From positions 1,683,001-1,747,000 of the forward strand of contig JAOTON010001526.1 in the NCBI GenBank assembly GCA_034440635.1: a stretch of DNA of 64,000 bases, given 5' to 3'. This DNA comes from Lepas anatifera. Its lineage: Eukaryota; Arthropoda; Thecostraca; Lepadidae. The translations under genes were made by a program, and so were the position numbers. Of the stretch, positions 63,040 to 64,000 are shown piece after piece. How positions within the stretch are numbered: the stretch's first letter is position 1; each line of letters begins with the position of its first letter. The notes under the pieces were generated by a model. That model was not told the origin of the DNA. It saw only the letters and a program-made list of their open reading frames with translations, and did not search any database.

Positions 63040-63545
63040 GGGGGCAGGGGCCTGTGCCTCACGTGGTCCCAGGGCGGCTCTGATGCCACATCTGGTCCCA
63101 GGGTGTCTGTGCCGCACGTGGTCCCAGGGTGGGTCTGTGCCGCATGTGGTCCCAGGTCGGGTCTGTGTAGCACGTGGGTCCCAGGGCGGGTCTGTGCCAC
63201 ATCGGGTCCCGAGGGCGGCTCCGGTACCGCATCTGGTCGCGGGGAGGGTCTGTGTCCTACGTGGTTCCAGGGAGGGTCTGTGTCCTACGTGGTTCCAGAG
63301 CGGGTCTGTGTCCTACGTGGTTCCAGGGCAGGTCTGTGCCAGGTAGTGCCAGGAAGGGCCTGTGCCGCATCTGTTCCCAGGATGGGTCTGTGCCAGGGAG
63401 TGTCAGGGAGGGTCTGTGCCGCATCTGGTCTGAGGGCGGGTCTGTGCCGCATCTGGTCTGAGGGCGGGTCTGTGCTGCACGTGGTCTCAGGGCGGGTCTG
63501 TGCCGCATCTGGTCTGAGGGCGGGTCTGTGCATCACGCTGTCCCA
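63040..63545. repeat. 28-bp GC-rich minisatellite
   Basis: The unit is GCGGGTCTGTGCCGCATCTG followed by GTCTGAGG, about 18 copies, irregular at the left and regular at the right. Because 28 is not a multiple of 3, all frames give related repeating peptides; not coding. Confidence 0.92.
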
Positions 63546-63637
63546 GCGAGGACCAGTGACGTCACTAGCGCAGCCGTGAGTCAGCTGGCGTTGACTGAGC
63601 CGCCGTCCGTTTGTGCCGACCTTTGTGAACAGCAGCC

Positions 63638-63802
63638 ATGCCGGCTTCTGAGAATGACCGATCCACGTCCATATGCTCGGCGTTCATGAGACCGGTGGTG
63701 GGGGTGGATGGGTCGAATCCAGTTCTCCTGGTGCTGCCACAGCAGGCCTCAATAGAGGCCCAAAAGAAGTGCCTTGCGGTGTACCTGCACCTCTCTCACG
63801 AG
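63638..63802 (+). CDS. Candidate first coding exon, unrecognised
   Basis: ATG at 63638 (G at -3, CAGCAGCCATGC) opens a frame of about 55 codons with C/G-ending codon bias. It includes MPASENDRSTSICSAF, VLLVLPQQASIEAQKK and AVYLHLSHE, and ends at GAG followed by GTATAA, where a donor would precede the in-frame stop. A CRE-like TGACGTCA at 63557 and GTGAGTCAGCT lie just upstream, so 63545-63637 could be a promoter and 5' UTR. The end would be phase 0, which does not match the SLC4 exons, so a separate gene is more likely than an alternative SLC4 start. Confidence 0.4.
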
Positions 63803-64000
63803 GTATAATCTCCACTTCCCAGGTGCGATAAGGGCGTAGTTGAGTTCACGAGGTTGGTTGGGTAGCTGTCGGCTGCGGCCGTCCGGAAATCGTACTTAGC
63901 TGCGTTTATGGAGTTTTGTGGGTTTCAGTGCACGGTTTCCTGTCACTGTCACGTGACCGTGCCTTTTGTGCTCTTGCCAGACCAAGATAACCATACATGG
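63803..64000. other. Window end, probable intron
   Basis: GC-balanced sequence after the candidate exon. No further exon is visible before the window ends. Confidence 0.3.

Noticed and set aside
63638..63802. Alternative first exon of the SLC4 gene
   Set aside because: Its likely donor is phase 0 while the known junctions are phase 1, and the peptide has no SLC4 feature.

Overview
This window is nuclear DNA from an invertebrate animal. Long protein-coding stretches are absent; small exons sit between GT..AG signals in kilobases of non-coding DNA. tRNA-derived SINEs, hAT-like, piggyBac-like and PIF/Harbinger elements and many GC-rich minisatellites fill most of it. I infer an arthropod, perhaps a crustacean, from TCAGT initiator-like motifs at GC-rich promoter-like regions and from the gene content. 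No species marker is visible, so this is only a lean.

The firmest gene is the 5' part of an SLC4-family bicarbonate transporter (NDAE1/NDCBE/NBCn type) on the + strand. Its first coding exon is at 40210-40300 and its second at 44781-44951. Both junctions are phase 1, and the second exon carries the His/Arg-rich N-terminal segment typical of sodium-coupled SLC4 proteins. The later exons (cytoplasmic domain and membrane domain) were not found and probably lie beyond 64000. Much of 45-64 kb would then be intron, although a second possible first coding exon starts at 63638. Weaker + strand exon candidates lie at 13394-13509, 14472-14529, 17039-17128, 21607-21766, 22010-22144 and 36598-36893. Some share phase 1 and may belong to one or two upstream genes that I cannot identify.

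Layout: 1-2.3 kb nothing recognised. 2.3-5.5 kb is a repeat field dense in GGTCA/TGACC motifs, ending in a degraded piggyBac-like MITE. 6.8-12.7 kb is a GC-rich minisatellite field whose core is 7.0-9.3 kb. 13-22.2 kb holds exon candidates, a GA microsatellite and a MITE. 22.88-25.51 kb is a complete Harbinger element with a broken transposase and a nested MITE. 26.5-36.3 kb is rich in SINEs, MITEs and minisatellites. 36.6-45.3 kb holds a candidate terminal exon and then the SLC4 5' end. 45.3-63.6 kb holds another copy of the MITE, four tandem arrays, a 354-bp hAT-like MITE and an unusual element with long CGTACG-rich inverted arms.

The most striking pattern is that both SLC4 exons abut minisatellites built from their own signals. 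The start codon lies in the last unit of one array, and the 5' splice site of exon 2 is the first of a series of near-identical donor sequences in another.
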